Of a stretch of 24,299 bases of DNA, positions 23,410 through 24,299 are shown one piece after another. Source of the stretch: an uncultured Cellvibrio sp. (GTDB lineage: Bacteria; Pseudomonadota; Gammaproteobacteria; Pseudomonadales; Cellvibrionaceae). The DNA lies in contig CAMLML010000071.1 of assembly GCA_946481095.1 (NCBI GenBank), positions 1-24,299 of the forward strand. Reading direction: 5' to 3'. How positions within the stretch are numbered: the first letter of the stretch is position 1; each line of letters starts with the position of its first letter. The notes under the pieces are model-generated. The model was not told the origin of the DNA, searched no databases, and saw only the letters and a program-made list of their open reading frames with translations. The translations under genes were made by a program, and so were the position numbers.

Positions 23410-24299
23410 ATGCAAGACTCACTATTTGGTGAAACCGATTCATCCAAGCCAATAAAAAAATCCAGCAAGTCTGTGCAGCCTGCGGAATGTTCGTTGGAGT
23501 TAATTGCGTTGGGTCAATCGCTTCCGTCGAATTTGCGATTGGGCACTTCGTCCTGGAATTATCCGGGTTGGGCGGGTTTGGTGTGGGATCGTGAGTATCC
23601 GGAAAATAATTTGTCCCGCTACGGATTAAGTGCATATTCCCAACATCCTTTATTTAAAACGGTCAGTATTGATCGCGGATTTTATAGGCCGTTGAATGTT
23701 GCGCAGTTTGCGGAATATGCATCGCAAGTTAATCAGGATTTTCGGTTTGTGATTAAAGCACCGAGTTTGGTTACTGATGTATTGGTTCGTGACGAAGATG
23801 GGCGCGGTATGCGAGTTAATCCTTATTTTTTAAATCCGGTAGAAGCGGTGAAATTATTTGTTGAGCCAGCGCTGGAAGGATTAGGTAATAAAGTAGGTGC
23901 GTTGGTTTTTCAAATCAGTCCTCTACCCAATCAAATGCTTGGATCAATGCCACAGGTGATTGATCGTTTATATCAAATGTTAAACGCAATTTCCGATTTC
24001 AAACAAACTGCACCCGATGGAGTAGTTGCTGTAGAAGTGCGCGACCCTCAATGGCTTACGCCACAATTTGTTCAAGCATTGCGCGACACCAAAGCTATTT
24101 ATTGTTTGGGCTTGCATGCAAAAATGCCGTCAATCAATGAGCAGCTTCCGATTTTGCGCGCACTCTGGCCCGGGCCGTTGGTGTGCCGCTGGAATTTAAA
24201 CCCAGTGCACGGTGCGTTTGGTTATGAAGATGCGAAAGATGCTTATGAGCCTTACGATAAAATCATCGACCCTGATACCGAAACACGTATGGCATTAGC
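23410..24299 (+). CDS. DUF72 family protein, partial (runs off the right edge)
   Basis: The visible 296 residues carry the DUF72 landmarks: RLGTSSWNYPGWAG at 43-56, the YGLSAYSQHPLFKTVSIDRGFYRPL segment, FRFVIKAPSLVTD, and GALVFQISP and VAVEVRDPQWL further on. DUF72 proteins (YecE-like) have a TIM-barrel fold and no settled function. The N-terminal 35 residues (MQDSLFGETD, then Lys/Ser-rich) are a variable extension. The ATG at 23410 has only a weak purine stretch (AAAGAG) upstream, but it is the first codon of the open frame that fits. No stop occurs before the window ends, so the C-terminus lies outside. Confidence 0.85.
   Translation, partial: MQDSLFGETDSSKPIKKSSKSVQPAECSLELIALGQSLPSNLRLGTSSWNYPGWAGLVWDREYPENNLSRYGLSAYSQHPLFKTVSIDRGFYRPLNVAQFAEYASQVNQDFRFVIKAPSLVTDVLVRDEDGRGMRVNPYFLNPVEAVKLFVEPALEGLGNKVGALVFQISPLPNQMLGSMPQVIDRLYQMLNAISDFKQTAPDGVVAVEVRDPQWLTPQFVQALRDTKAIYCLGLHAKMPSINEQLPILRALWPGPLVCRWNLNPVHGAFGYEDAKDAYEPYDKIIDPDTETRMAL

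Noticed and set aside
1..24299. CRISPR arrays, insertion sequences, prophage genes or defence systems
   Set aside because: No regularly spaced direct repeats, transposase, integrase, phage structural gene or recognised defence domain was found in any frame.

Overview
The window reads as the chromosome of a Gammaproteobacterium close to Cellvibrionaceae or the Pseudomonas/Alteromonas side of the class (inference). The gene order HAD phosphatase (divergent), rppH, ptsP, lgt, thyA, folA matches the Pseudomonas neighbourhood as I remember it. The TonB cluster with a TtpC-type channel is typical of marine and polysaccharide-degrading gammaproteobacteria. Most of the window is ordinary chromosome; the accessory-looking parts are its left edge and the stretch 22102-23409.

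Layout. 1-75 holds an inverted pair of REP-like palindromes just beyond the 3' end of oxyR (87-995, minus), which keeps both redox cysteines. An OxyR-type operator lies between oxyR and a divergent YeeZ-like SDR gene (1062-1919). A shared terminator separates that gene from a large Ig-like outer-membrane lipoprotein (1954-3693, minus) carrying three calcium-loop-like motifs. Next come rlmI (3882-5072) and, on the minus strand, a two-gene unit: a HAD phosphatase with a TTG start (7535-8188) followed by cti, the haem-containing cis/trans fatty acid isomerase (5139-7505).

8291-13624 is a plus-strand housekeeping run: promoter, rppH, ptsP, lgt, thyA, folA and a candidate terminator. 13791-18958 is a six-gene energy-transduction operon: DUF3450 periplasmic coiled-coil protein, TtpC-type proton channel, ExbB, ExbD, TonB and a periplasmic TPR protein. 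It is preceded by two inverted repeats, contains a 26-base perfect palindrome across the exbB stop codon, and ends in a bidirectional terminator shared with a DUF4124 gene (19026-19439, minus).

19572-22152 is the acetolactate synthase operon ilvI-ilvH. A sigma-70-like promoter precedes a roughly 270-base leader. The leader can fold a three-way junction beginning within a few bases of the predicted transcription start, then holds a 13-codon reading frame and a terminator-like hairpin before ilvI. This leader is the most interesting non-coding signal here. A strong terminator ends the operon, and ilvC does not follow. Instead there is an AT-rich DUF2971 gene with a TTG start, then a gene-poor stretch with a possible 20-residue hydrophobic peptide and the 3' half of a tRNA-like sequence ending in CCA, which together look like a remnant of integration. 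The window closes inside a DUF72 gene that runs off the right edge.
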